From: Chromatiaceae bacterium
Lineage (GTDB): Bacteria > Pseudomonadota > Gammaproteobacteria > Chromatiales > Chromatiaceae
DNA length: 64,000 nucleotides
Assembly (NCBI GenBank): GCA_024235175.1
Contig: JACKMX010000003.1
Span: 1-64,000 of the forward strand
Direction: 5' to 3'
Positions 51,919 to 60,480 of the stretch are shown here, one piece after another. The position numbers were made by a program, and so were the translations under genes. The first letter of the stretch is position 1, and each line of letters opens with the position of its first letter. A model generated the notes under the pieces. It worked only from the letters and a program-made list of their open reading frames with translations, was not told the origin of the DNA and made no database searches.

Positions 51919-52545
51919 TCAGCTCTTTTTCTTCGTGATTCGTGCGTCTTCCAGCTGCTGCGCCTTCTGAAGCATTTTCTGAAAACCAGCCAGATCCTTA
52001 ACCTTGTGTCCGCCCCAGGCTTCGGCGACGCTCATGCGTTTTGCCTTGAGCATATTCAGGCCGAGCTTCTGGTTGGCCATCGCGGTTTTTACGCCCTCAC
52101 CGAAGCCGTTCATAAAATAGAGGCTCATACCCAGCTTGAGTTCGTTGACGCGGCCCTTCTTGGTCAGGTTCTGCCAGAAGAGCTGGGCGAACTTCTGAGT
52201 GGGCTGGTTCTTGGGAACCAGGCCCAGGCGCTTCGCATAGTGAGCCAGGCCATGCATGATGTGGGTAATTGGCAGGCCCCGTGGACAGCGTGCGATGCAG
52301 TTGTAGCAAGAGGTGCACATCCACATGGATTCAGAACCGAGCACCTGCTCGCGCTTGCCGGCCCTGATCATCATGAAGATCTCTTGTGGTGGATGTTCCC
52401 AGGCGTTGCCAAGGGGGCAGGAGCCGGCACAGACGCCGCACTGCATGCACATCTTGACCCACTCGCCCTCTTCTACGTTCGCCTCAACCTCCTTCAGGAA
52501 GCTGTTACGGTACTGTTCGATCATTGCGGTATTCAAATCGCTCAT
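51919..52545 (-). CDS. hdrC: HdrC-like Fe-S subunit of the Qmo-Hdr complex
   Basis: 208 residues. Two [4Fe-4S] motifs: CMQCGVCAGSCPLGNAWEHP near 35-54 and CTSCYNCIARCPRGLPITHI near 78-97. The C-terminal half is helical without membrane segments (AHYAKRLGLVPKNQP, FGEGVKTAMANQKLGL). It should carry electrons between QmoB and HdrB. It starts 10 bp after qmoB and ends 13 bp before hdrB. Confidence 0.9.
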   Translation of the reverse strand: MSDLNTAMIEQYRNSFLKEVEANVEEGEWVKMCMQCGVCAGSCPLGNAWEHPPQEIFMMIRAGKREQVLGSESMWMCTSCYNCIARCPRGLPITHIMHGLAHYAKRLGLVPKNQPTQKFAQLFWQNLTKKGRVNELKLGMSLYFMNGFGEGVKTAMANQKLGLNMLKAKRMSVAEAWGGHKVKDLAGFQKMLQKAQQLEDARITKKKS

Positions 52546-52555
52546 TTCCGATCCC

Positions 52556-54802
52556 CTAGAACTTGAACGGGCTCAGGCCGATCTTCTTGACGGTCTCAGC
52601 CATATCGTTGATCAGTTTGGGCGCGCGTTCGATATCAGTGATCGCCACCTCGTAGACCTGGACCCGCTCCGGTTCCAGATTGAGGGATTGCAGGGTGTCG
52701 CCGACCTTGCTCATCCGTTCGTGGGCCATGGCTGAGCCGCGCACAAAGTGGCACTGGTAATCGTCGCCCTTGGAACAGCCTAGCAGTACTATACCGTCGT
52801 AGCCGCTGTTCAGGGAGTCAGTAACCCAGGAGAGGCTGACCGAACCCAGGCAGCGCACTGGGATAACCCGCGCCCAGGGATTGATTTCGACACCGTTCAT
52901 GCCGGCCTGGTCAAGTGCCGGGTAGGCGTCGTTTTCGCACGCCAGCACCAGAATGCGCGGCTTCTCGTCCCACTCTTCCGGTACTTCCACGTTCTTGATC
53001 TGCTGACCGACGGTATCTATTGAATAGTTCTCGAAGGAGATCACACGCACCGGACAGGCGCCCATACAGGTGCCACAGCGGCGGCAGCGTGATTCATTGA
53101 ACATCGGATAACGCTTCTCGTCTTCGTTGATTGCTCCAAAGGGGCACTCCACGGTGCAGCGTTTGCATTGAGTGCACCCCTCTTTGCGAAAGCTTGGGTA
53201 GGAGAGATCGCCGGCTCGTGGGTGAGCGGCCATTCCCCTGCCCGCGTTTTCCGCTGCCTGGATGGCTTTCATCGCTGCACCGGCGGCATCGTCGGCTGCC
53301 TGCCGCATATCCATGGGTCGGCGTTGCGGCCCGGCGGCGTAGATGCCGGTGCGCCTTGTCTCGTACGGGAAGCAGATGAAATGGGAGTCGGTAAATCCAT
53401 ACTTCAGATGCGGCAGATCCGTACCTTGCCGATAGTCCAGATTCAGAATCGAAGGTGGCGCATTGGCCAGCATTGCCCGGGCTTTCGCTTTCTCCTCTTC
53501 GTCTTCAGCTTCCTCGACCGCCAGTTGCGCGTATGGATCCGGACCTGTATTTGGCATCATGCCGACATCCAGCACCACCAGGTCACACTCCATGGTGGCA
53601 TCGTCGTTGAGGATCAGGTCTTTAAACTTGACCTGAAGCTTAGTGCCGGGAACCACCTCATTTACCAGGCCTTTGCTAAAGGTGATCATCTTCTCCTGGC
53701 CTGAGCGGTAAAAGTCTTCGCCGGCGGCGCCTGGTGTGCGTAGATTGTTGAACAGGATAGTGGTGTCGCACTCTCCGTTCAGCTCCTTGAAATACATTGC
53801 CTGCTTGATCGCGATAAGATCTCCAATACCTGAATGGTAGCGGAGTTGCCCTTTTTCGGTGGAGTTCTGGCCGACGTTCTGCAGGAATGCAACAGAGCGC
53901 ACCTCTTTTCCATCGGATGGACGTTTAATCGGGCCGCCGTTAGCATCTCTGGCCAGTTTTTCCATCTCTTCGTTGGTTATGATGTCGGCGCTGTTGGTGT
54001 AGTTGTATCCGGCCAGGTCGCTTGGATCGTACAGATTAAAACCGGTTGCCTGAATAATTGCGCCGAAGGTCTCTTGGCTGCTGGTGCCGGACTCGGTTGC
54101 GATCTCGACATTGAACCGACCAGGGGCGCCCATTGTTTTGGCAAGGGTGCTATTCAGATGTACGGTGATCCGATCATTGGCCTCTATATCGGCAATCATC
54201 TGCTCCACCCCGGTATCCTGGGGATCAGCGTAAGGGGAGCGGGTGGGTATAGACTTGTAGTATCCGGCAGCGTGACCTCCGAGGGCTCCGCTCTTCTCGA
54301 CGATATGTACGCTGTAGCCCGCAGAGGCTGTCTCCAGTGCGGCGCTCATGCCGGTAATACCGCCTCCGACAACCAGGATGTTTTTATTCAGATCCTGTTC
54401 TCCGGACGGGTTTGGCCGGGTCATGAATTTGACCTCGGCGCACGCCATGCGGATATAATCATCCGCCATCTCCTGGGTAGTCTCCCTGTTCTCATCCGTG
54501 TCGGGTCTGATCCAGATCACCCCCTCCCTCAGATTGGCGCGGGACATTGCGACATCGGTGAAATTGAACGCTTCAACTTTGGCGCGGCGTGAACAGGCGG
54601 CGATCATGATATGGGTGGCGCCTTCTGCGATATCCTCCCTTATAATCTGCACACCTTCGCTGCTGCAGAGTAACCCGTGCTGTTTGCACGACTGCATCTT
54701 GCCGTCGCGGGTCGCTATACTCTCTAGCTGAGCTGCGTCCAGGCGCTCGCCGATACCGCAACCTGTGCAGATGTATCCCGCAAATTTTTTCTCTTCAGCC
54801 AC
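52556..54802 (-). CDS. qmoB: QmoB-like subunit (HdrA-type flavoprotein with MvhD-like C-terminus)
   Basis: 748 residues from the GTG at 54802, chosen over an ATG at 54838 because GGAGG lies 9 nt upstream and it avoids a 32-bp overlap with qmoA. N-terminal CTGCGIGERLD; FAD-binding VVGGGITGMSAALETASAGY near 140; two [4Fe-4S] motifs CTQCKRCTVECPFGAI and CRRCGTCMGACPVRVI near 540-590; then an MvhD-like domain (ILVLACENDAYPALDQAG, RCLGSVSLSWV, LLGCSKGDDYQCHF) at about 610-745. In sulfate reducers QmoB transfers electrons between AprBA and QmoA/C. Position and domain order fit QmoB rather than HdrA. Confidence 0.92.
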   Translation of the reverse strand: MAEEKKFAGYICTGCGIGERLDAAQLESIATRDGKMQSCKQHGLLCSSEGVQIIREDIAEGATHIMIAACSRRAKVEAFNFTDVAMSRANLREGVIWIRPDTDENRETTQEMADDYIRMACAEVKFMTRPNPSGEQDLNKNILVVGGGITGMSAALETASAGYSVHIVEKSGALGGHAAGYYKSIPTRSPYADPQDTGVEQMIADIEANDRITVHLNSTLAKTMGAPGRFNVEIATESGTSSQETFGAIIQATGFNLYDPSDLAGYNYTNSADIITNEEMEKLARDANGGPIKRPSDGKEVRSVAFLQNVGQNSTEKGQLRYHSGIGDLIAIKQAMYFKELNGECDTTILFNNLRTPGAAGEDFYRSGQEKMITFSKGLVNEVVPGTKLQVKFKDLILNDDATMECDLVVLDVGMMPNTGPDPYAQLAVEEAEDEEEKAKARAMLANAPPSILNLDYRQGTDLPHLKYGFTDSHFICFPYETRRTGIYAAGPQRRPMDMRQAADDAAGAAMKAIQAAENAGRGMAAHPRAGDLSYPSFRKEGCTQCKRCTVECPFGAINEDEKRYPMFNESRCRRCGTCMGACPVRVISFENYSIDTVGQQIKNVEVPEEWDEKPRILVLACENDAYPALDQAGMNGVEINPWARVIPVRCLGSVSLSWVTDSLNSGYDGIVLLGCSKGDDYQCHFVRGSAMAHERMSKVGDTLQSLNLEPERVQVYEVAITDIERAPKLINDMAETVKKIGLSPFKF

Positions 54803-54806
54803 TGTA

Positions 54807-56123
54807 TCAGCCCTCCGTTCCAGCAACGCGGTTGACAACCTGAATGGCCCGCAGCGCGGCGCCTGTGGCCTGCTGCACCGCCCGGTTCACATCCAGTGCG
54901 TCGGAAGCACAACCGGCGGCGAAAACACCGCCGTTTTCAGGGGCGGGCTCGATAAAGCCCTCTTCGTTGATCTGTATATCCACCGGGAAGCTCTCTTTGT
55001 TCACGCTCGGTTCCATGCCGATTGCCAGCACCACCAGATCGTATTCGGTGGTGTAACGCACATAACCGTCGCCGTCCCGGTCATAGCTCTCCACGTCAAC
55101 GCCGTGCAACACCGGGTTGCCGTTTTCCCGATTTTCGGTGATTGAGGCGACCTTTGATTTGATGAAGCCGACATTGGGGTTGCTTTTGACTTTCTGGTAG
55201 AAATCCTCAAAGCGGTCGATGGCGCGAATGTCGATGTAGTAGACGGTTGATTTACCCTCATCGCCCCATGCTTCCTGTACGAAGTGTGTCTGCTTCAGGG
55301 TGGCCATGCAGCAGATACGTGAACAGTGCAGGAGATGATTGTGGTCGCGCGATCCGGCGCACTGAATAAACGCGATGTTTTTTGCCTCTTTGCCGTCCGA
55401 AGGGCGCACGAGCCTGCCACCGGTCGGGCCTTTGGGATCTGCCATCCGCTCGAATTCGACATTGGTGATCACATTGGCGAACCGGTCGTAGCCGTAGGGC
55501 TGGATCTTGTTGGCGTCATAAGGGCGCCAGCCTGTGGCCCAGACCACCGCGCCGGCCTTGAATGTCACACTCTCTTCCTGCATATCCAGGTCGATGGCGT
55601 TGGCCTTGCATGCCGCTTTGGCCTTCTCGCTGTCCTGAGTGCCGATGATGCGGGGATCCAGAACATACTGCTGTGGGTGCGCCATGGTATGCGGAAGGTA
55701 GGCGCCCTTGCGTTTGTTCATTCCACCGAGGCCGTAGTTGAACTCATTATCAAATTCGCTCTCCACTGCTCTGCCGCAGTCTCCGCAGGCGGTGCAGTTG
55801 TCGTTAATATAACGGGGTGAGATCCTGATGGTTGCGGTGTAATCGCCCACACTTCCCTTTATGTCCGTTACCTCGGCCATGGTGATGATCTTCAGATTCG
55901 GATTCATCTTGGCGCGCCGCTGGTTGATCTCCAGACCGCAAGTCGGATAACAGAGTTTGGGAAAATATTTGTACAATTGGGTAACCCGCCCCCCGACAAA
56001 GGGGCGCTTCTCCACCAGCACGACCTGTTTTCCGGTTTCGGCGGCTTCAAGGGCAGCGGTCAAGCCACTAATCCCACCACCAACGACCAGTATGGTCTGG
56101 TTGGTTGCGATCACTTCCGTCAT
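54807..56123 (-). CDS. qmoA: QmoA-like subunit (HdrA-type flavoprotein)
   Basis: 438 residues from the ATG at 56123 (GGAGG about 8 nt upstream); the open frame extends 27 codons further without support. FAD motif ILVVGGGISGLTAALEAAE at 11-29, VEKRPFVGGRVTQLYKYFPKLCYPTC near 37 (in part), Fe-S cysteines in DNCTACGDCGRAVESEF near 110, CAGSRDHNHLLHCSRICCMATLKQ near 255, and a C-terminal GGVFAAGCASDALDVNRAV. First gene of qmoA-qmoB-hdrC-hdrB; the complex links APS reductase to the quinone pool or another acceptor. No QmoC-type heme b membrane subunit is present in the window. Confidence 0.92.
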   Translation of the reverse strand: MTEVIATNQTILVVGGGISGLTAALEAAETGKQVVLVEKRPFVGGRVTQLYKYFPKLCYPTCGLEINQRRAKMNPNLKIITMAEVTDIKGSVGDYTATIRISPRYINDNCTACGDCGRAVESEFDNEFNYGLGGMNKRKGAYLPHTMAHPQQYVLDPRIIGTQDSEKAKAACKANAIDLDMQEESVTFKAGAVVWATGWRPYDANKIQPYGYDRFANVITNVEFERMADPKGPTGGRLVRPSDGKEAKNIAFIQCAGSRDHNHLLHCSRICCMATLKQTHFVQEAWGDEGKSTVYYIDIRAIDRFEDFYQKVKSNPNVGFIKSKVASITENRENGNPVLHGVDVESYDRDGDGYVRYTTEYDLVVLAIGMEPSVNKESFPVDIQINEEGFIEPAPENGGVFAAGCASDALDVNRAVQQATGAALRAIQVVNRVAGTEG

Positions 56124-56442
56124 GGATAGTCCTCCATCGCTGAAAGGGCTCTCTCGTGGTGTCCGGCAGCGCGAGAAAGATGTTTGTAAAATACAGGCCG
56201 GCACATTGTTTGCAACGAGGGCATATTAACCGAATTTTAGTAATCGATAAGATACTCTTCTTGTTTGACCCCTGCCATATTCAGGGAAAGATATGCTGAT
56301 TGAACTTTCCAATGTACACATAGAGTTGGTATATGTTCAGTGGTCCGGCCTTGAGTATTTACAGGCCAAATGGCAATCTGCAAACCGCATCTGTAAAAGG
56401 TGCAGAATAAAATAATTCAGAAGAGATCGATGTGGAGGAAAC
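56124..56442. other. Divergent intergenic region between qmoA and the MlaC-like gene
   Basis: 319 bp. It must carry the qmo operon promoter on the leftward strand and the MlaC-like promoter on the rightward strand. AT-rich in the middle; no box or structure was identified with confidence. Confidence 0.45.
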
Positions 56443-57066
56443 ATGAAAGCTAAATACTCAATACTTTTTTTTCTGGCCGTTGGTTTCAGCGGACAGGTAT
56501 TCTCACAGCCCTATTATCCGGAAGGCATTATGCCATTCGCCATCCCCAGGCAGGCACAAGTGCCGGGGCCAGCTGTCATCCTGAAGCAGGGATTGAGGAG
56601 ATTAATGGCTTTTGCCGGTAGTGATCCGAAGCCAGGCCGGGCGCAGGCTGAGGCATTTCTGGAACGGGAAATAGCACCTTATTTCGACTTTGCTTACATG
56701 GCCAGTTGGGCTGCCGGCGACAGAATCTGGCAGCGCATGGGAGCGGCACAAAAGGATGAGCTGGTGGATTACATCAAACAGGATTTTCTGACCACACTTG
56801 CCACCCGGTTAACAGGATTCGGTGGTCAGCAGGTCCAGGTATCGCACCCAAGGAGGGTATCCGAAAACGAAGTGATGGTCGGTCTCTCCATCCTCAATCC
56901 TCAAACTTATCCTGCCAGGCTCAATTTTCGTTTTTATCGTGCGGAGGATGGCTGGAAGGTATTCGATGTTTCTGCGAACGGCAGCAGCGCGGTAATGCAT
57001 TATCGCAATCAGTTCAGGCAGATGATGCGGGAGAAAATGATACAGCGCCGCGGCTACATGCGTTGA
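56443..57066 (+). CDS. MlaC/Ttg2D-like periplasmic phospholipid-binding protein
   Basis: 207 residues with a signal peptide (KYSILFFLAVGFSGQVFSQP). Family features: a helical part with APYFDFAYMASWAAGDRIWQRM (about 83-103, in part), AAQKDELVDYIKQDFLTTLATRL, and a beta sheet ending RLNFRFYRAEDGWKVFDVSANG with the final helix QFRQMMREKM. MlaC shuttles phospholipids between membranes. No mlaA/B/D/E/F gene adjoins it, so this is a solitary paralogue. GGAGG precedes the ATG by about 5 nt. Confidence 0.82.
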   Translation: MKAKYSILFFLAVGFSGQVFSQPYYPEGIMPFAIPRQAQVPGPAVILKQGLRRLMAFAGSDPKPGRAQAEAFLEREIAPYFDFAYMASWAAGDRIWQRMGAAQKDELVDYIKQDFLTTLATRLTGFGGQQVQVSHPRRVSENEVMVGLSILNPQTYPARLNFRFYRAEDGWKVFDVSANGSSAVMHYRNQFRQMMREKMIQRRGYMR

Positions 57067-57136
57067 CGAAGCCATCCCTGAACCCTGCATAGGCTAAATT
57101 GTCTTACTGGTTCTAGGGGTCGACGGGGGTAAGTGG

Positions 57137-57670
57137 ATGGATGTTGGTTCAGGGGCGGGCAAAGGAGGCACAAGGCGGTTTGGTCGTGGCATGATAGTCG
57201 CGGCCTGGTTGCTGCTGCTTGCCCTGCTGACGTTCACGTTTCACGCCTACCTGGAGCGGCGCGATAATCCTAATCGAAATCCTGACACCCGCTTGAGTGA
57301 TGCGGGGGTGAAAGAGGTTGTATTAAAACGGAATCCCAATGGGCACTATCTTGCGGGAGGGGAGATAAACGGTGTCCGGGTAACTTTTCTGTTGGATACC
57401 GGAGCAACCGATGTAGCCATTTCCGAGGAGTTGGCGAAAAGGCTCGATCTTCGTAGAGGAGCGGTTCGTCTCAGTCGCACAGCCAACGGTACCGTACGTT
57501 CATGGAACACTGTGTTGGACGATGTAAAACTCGGATCTATCCGGCTTGGAAATGTCAGGGCTTCGATTCTGCCCACCATGCATGCTGGAGAGGTGTTGCT
57601 GGGGATGAGCTTTCTCAAACAACTGGAACTGGTGCAGCGCGGAAACATGCTGACCCTGAAACAGTATTAA
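57137..57670 (+). CDS. Retropepsin-like aspartic protease (TIGR02281 type), membrane-anchored
   Basis: 177 residues. One N-terminal membrane segment (about 19-38, MIVAAWLLLLALLTFTFHAY), then a clan AA domain with the catalytic motif LLDTGATDVAIS near 92-103, a flap-like SRTANGTVRSWN, and the second hydrophobic motif VLLGMSFLKQLEL near 152-164 instead of a second DTG. Single-lobe proteases of this kind act as dimers, probably facing the periplasm. Its substrate is unknown. Confidence 0.85.
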   Translation: MDVGSGAGKGGTRRFGRGMIVAAWLLLLALLTFTFHAYLERRDNPNRNPDTRLSDAGVKEVVLKRNPNGHYLAGGEINGVRVTFLLDTGATDVAISEELAKRLDLRRGAVRLSRTANGTVRSWNTVLDDVKLGSIRLGNVRASILPTMHAGEVLLGMSFLKQLELVQRGNMLTLKQY

Positions 57671-57728
57671 ACCGTGGAGACAGCTTTTTGTTTGTGTATG
57701 CCGGCAATCTTTAAGTTACTGCATCGAG

Positions 57729-57764
57729 TGATTGTGGTGCCAGCTTGATTTGGCACCACAATCA
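57729..57764. terminator. Bidirectional hairpin between convergent genes
   Basis: TGATTGTGGTGCCA and its exact complement form a 14-bp perfect stem with an 8-nt loop, between the protease stop and the HU-like gene stop. No T-tract follows on either strand, so it is a likely but not typical terminator. Confidence 0.6.
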
Positions 57765-57774
57765 GATGCCAAAT

Positions 57775-58251
57775 TCAGAGGATGGTATCTTTCAGCGCTT
57801 TCAGTGCCACTACTTTGACTACTGTCGAGGCTGGTTTCGCTGCTATTTTTATCACTTCCCCAGTTGCCGGGTTGCGTCCCATACGAGCTTTTCTCGCGGG
57901 TTTTCTTACCCGACGAACTTTTACACCGGTATCCGGTATCGAGAATTCACCCGAGCCACGTCGTTGCATGTGACGCTTGACCAAACCACCAAGCGAACTA
58001 AAGACATCACTCACCTGTTTACGGGTCAGTTGAGTTTCATCGGCTATAGCCTGAAGAATCTGTGTCTTGGTCTGGCGAGTTGCAATTGGTGTCAGTTTGG
58101 CCGGTGCGGCAGCCGTTTTCTTCGTGACCGCCACTTTCTTTGTTGTTGGGGCTTGCTTCTTTACGGCGGGTGTTTTCTTAACGGCAACTTTCCTGGTGGT
58201 CGGTGCCTTTTTCACGCTGGACTTTGTTACAGCTTTTTTCGTTACGACCAT
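57775..58251 (-). CDS. HU-family DNA-binding protein with Lys/Ala/Thr-rich N-terminal tail
   Basis: 158 residues from the ATG at 58251 (AAGGAG 6 nt upstream); the open frame runs 58 codons further without support. Residues 1-55 are a histone-H1-like basic tail (VTKKAVTKSSVKKAPTTRKV). Residues about 58-150 are an HU/IHF-like fold: RQTKTQILQAIADETQLTRKQVSD (in part), a helix ending LVKRHMQRRG, and the arm region with RKARMGRNPATGEVIKIAAK. HU proteins bend and compact DNA; tails of this kind occur in some gammaproteobacteria and may add nonspecific binding. Single gene. Confidence 0.88.
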   Translation of the reverse strand: MVVTKKAVTKSSVKKAPTTRKVAVKKTPAVKKQAPTTKKVAVTKKTAAAPAKLTPIATRQTKTQILQAIADETQLTRKQVSDVFSSLGGLVKRHMQRRGSGEFSIPDTGVKVRRVRKPARKARMGRNPATGEVIKIAAKPASTVVKVVALKALKDTIL

Positions 58252-58535
58252 AGAGTGCTCCTTAATTTGCTGGGATCTTGCGCGGTAAACATAGCATAGA
58301 AATTTAATTATCCAACGAAAAACAATGCATATTAAACACTTATTTGCAAATAAGGCCTGAAATATTGACTTTTTAGCTTCCGGGATAAACAGAAGCCGAC
58401 AAATCGACCTGGACGATTTGTTCAAATCGGTGGTGAACTTAATGGGGAAAGTTATCTCTGCGCCGTCTGTTTATTTGTGACCGGCTCTGTTTTTGTTGCG
58501 TTAATCCGGCGTTTACCGTTTACAGTTTGCATGGG

Positions 58536-60095
58536 TCAAACCTTGATGCAGGCACCGCCGCGTCGACTGTCACCTTTGCCGGAGAGCTCTCCGGTGGCTG
58601 AGCGCAGGACCGTATGGGCGCCACCGAAGAATAGGTTTTTGTCCGGCCACAATTTTATTTCAGAAAAATATTGGCTGAGTTTTTTTTGATCATACATCGC
58701 TATTGCATGTTCTAGGTTCAGCGTTTCCTGTTCCAGATGAAGCCTTGGAAACTCCACTGCACTATCTATATCCATTCCAAAATCTATCAGATTTATCAGG
58801 ACCTGAAGAATTGCACTGCGAATGCGATTGGAGCCGCCTGAGCCGGTTGCAATCAATTGCCCGCTGCCTGACTGCATCAGTGTCGGCGCCATCATGGAGG
58901 AGATCCGGCGATTCTCAGGCCATTGATGGAAGCCGTATGGATTGATGTCCTCCTCGCCCAACATGTTGTTTAACATGATGCCTGTACCCGGCAGAACGTA
59001 ACCCGATCCTTCGCCGTTGGAAAGCGTCATGCTCACCATATTTCCGTTGGCATCGGCCACGCTTATCTGTGTGGTACCACGGTAGCAACTGGTGTGGTTC
59101 GACAGAGTTTTTCTGTACTCTTTAAGGTAGGCTTCGGTAAGTACTTCCCTGCTGGTTTCGCTGCTCAGATTTTGGTCAATGCGCTTTTCGTGCCTCAATT
59201 TCTGGGTCAACTGCTGGGCATGGGCAATTTTCAGCAGATGCCGCAAACAGCCTGGCTGTTCGCGGTCAAGGTTTTCCTGTTCCAGCAGCGCCAAAGTGAA
59301 GGCGATCAGGGTGCCCCCGACTGAAGGGGCCGGATTGGTGAAAAGTTTTGCGTCATGGTAGTTGAGTGCCAACGGTTGCCGTTTTTCAACCTGGTAGCTG
59401 GTCAGGTCCCGGCGCCTGAGGTATCCACCCCGTTGCTGACAGTTTTCCACCAGTAATCTTCCCATCTCTCCTTGGTAGAAGAGTGCCTCCCCTTCGGTTG
59501 CGAGCAGTTCAAAGCAGTCTGCCATTGCCCTTTGTTGCACCTTTTCGCCGGATCGGGCAAGTCTATCTGGCGCCTCCCCTGTTGCATGCAGCGCTTTGGC
59601 CTCCGGTGTTGACTCCAGGATCGGAGAGACCAATTCACTGATATATCGTTGAAGGTCATTGATATGAACGCCCGCACGTGCTGCTTCACAAGCCGGTTCA
59701 ACGATGGCCTGCATAGGCATACTGCACAGCTCCCGGTGAATTAGAAATGCTCCCTTTATCACACCCGGTGTGGCGATCGAGCCCATACCGATATGGAACT
59801 CCTGCTGTGCAGTGCCGAAATCTGCAACAATCGGAAAAAAATCAGTTTCCCTGGCGTTTTGTTTCCGCAGCGGTGTCTGGGAAAAGAAATCGTACAGTGT
59901 CGGTTGTGCATAACCCACCCCGGCAAGCAGAAATCCACCACCGCCAAGTGAGGCTAATACGGGTTCAGCCACACAGCTGGCGAATAGTGCTGCCAGCGCC
60001 GCGTCAAAAGCATTGCCTCCGGCGTTCAGAATATCAGCTGCGGCATGGGCGGTGACCTGGTGGCCGGCAGCGACTACTCCTCTAGATTTTTTCAT
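58536..60095 (-). CDS. ggt: Gamma-glutamyltransferase
   Basis: 519 residues, Ntn-hydrolase of the GGT family. N-terminal AAGHQVTAHAAADILNAGGNAFDAAL (in part), catalytic Thr at about 341 in YRGTTQISVADANGN, where autoprocessing gives large and small subunits, and oxyanion/substrate motifs NGEGSGYVLPGTGIMLNNMLGE near 361. A GSGGSNRIRSAILQ motif lies near 440. No signal peptide is seen, which is unusual for the periplasmic E. coli enzyme, so a cytosolic place or a different substrate is possible. Single gene. Confidence 0.9.
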   Translation of the reverse strand: MKKSRGVVAAGHQVTAHAAADILNAGGNAFDAALAALFASCVAEPVLASLGGGGFLLAGVGYAQPTLYDFFSQTPLRKQNARETDFFPIVADFGTAQQEFHIGMGSIATPGVIKGAFLIHRELCSMPMQAIVEPACEAARAGVHINDLQRYISELVSPILESTPEAKALHATGEAPDRLARSGEKVQQRAMADCFELLATEGEALFYQGEMGRLLVENCQQRGGYLRRRDLTSYQVEKRQPLALNYHDAKLFTNPAPSVGGTLIAFTLALLEQENLDREQPGCLRHLLKIAHAQQLTQKLRHEKRIDQNLSSETSREVLTEAYLKEYRKTLSNHTSCYRGTTQISVADANGNMVSMTLSNGEGSGYVLPGTGIMLNNMLGEEDINPYGFHQWPENRRISSMMAPTLMQSGSGQLIATGSGGSNRIRSAILQVLINLIDFGMDIDSAVEFPRLHLEQETLNLEHAIAMYDQKKLSQYFSEIKLWPDKNLFFGGAHTVLRSATGELSGKGDSRRGGACIKV

Positions 60096-60480
60096 CTGTA
60101 AATGACCTGGTTTTAGTCTCTTTCCCGATGTTTGGCCTGCTCAAATCCCTCCGGTATTGGGGTTTGGATTAAGCAGGCACGACGAATTGCCGATAAGTGT
60201 ACTGCCTGAGCCGGGGTTGGTGGGAATCTGTCAGCATTGCGCCCGGGAAGCGAAAACCCGATTTCTTCTGGCCTTATCACCGAGTTTAGTTTTATGCTTG
60301 GGTAATTATTGTCCGAACTGGCCGTCCTGAATCTATAAGGGTACAGGAACGCAAGGTTAGATCTTAGAGTGAATGAATCGGAGAAGCGGGTCTATCCGGA
60401 ACGGATTGAAATTCGCAAAGTTTCCTCCGGTTCTTAACCTATCCGGTAACCCGGCAGCAGATTTTTTGGAGTGACATCCG
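60096..60480. other. Intergenic region before the coiled-coil gene
   Basis: 385 bp between divergent genes. No open frame, repeat or hairpin with support was found. GGAGTGA lies 6 nt before the TTG start of the next gene. Confidence 0.4.
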
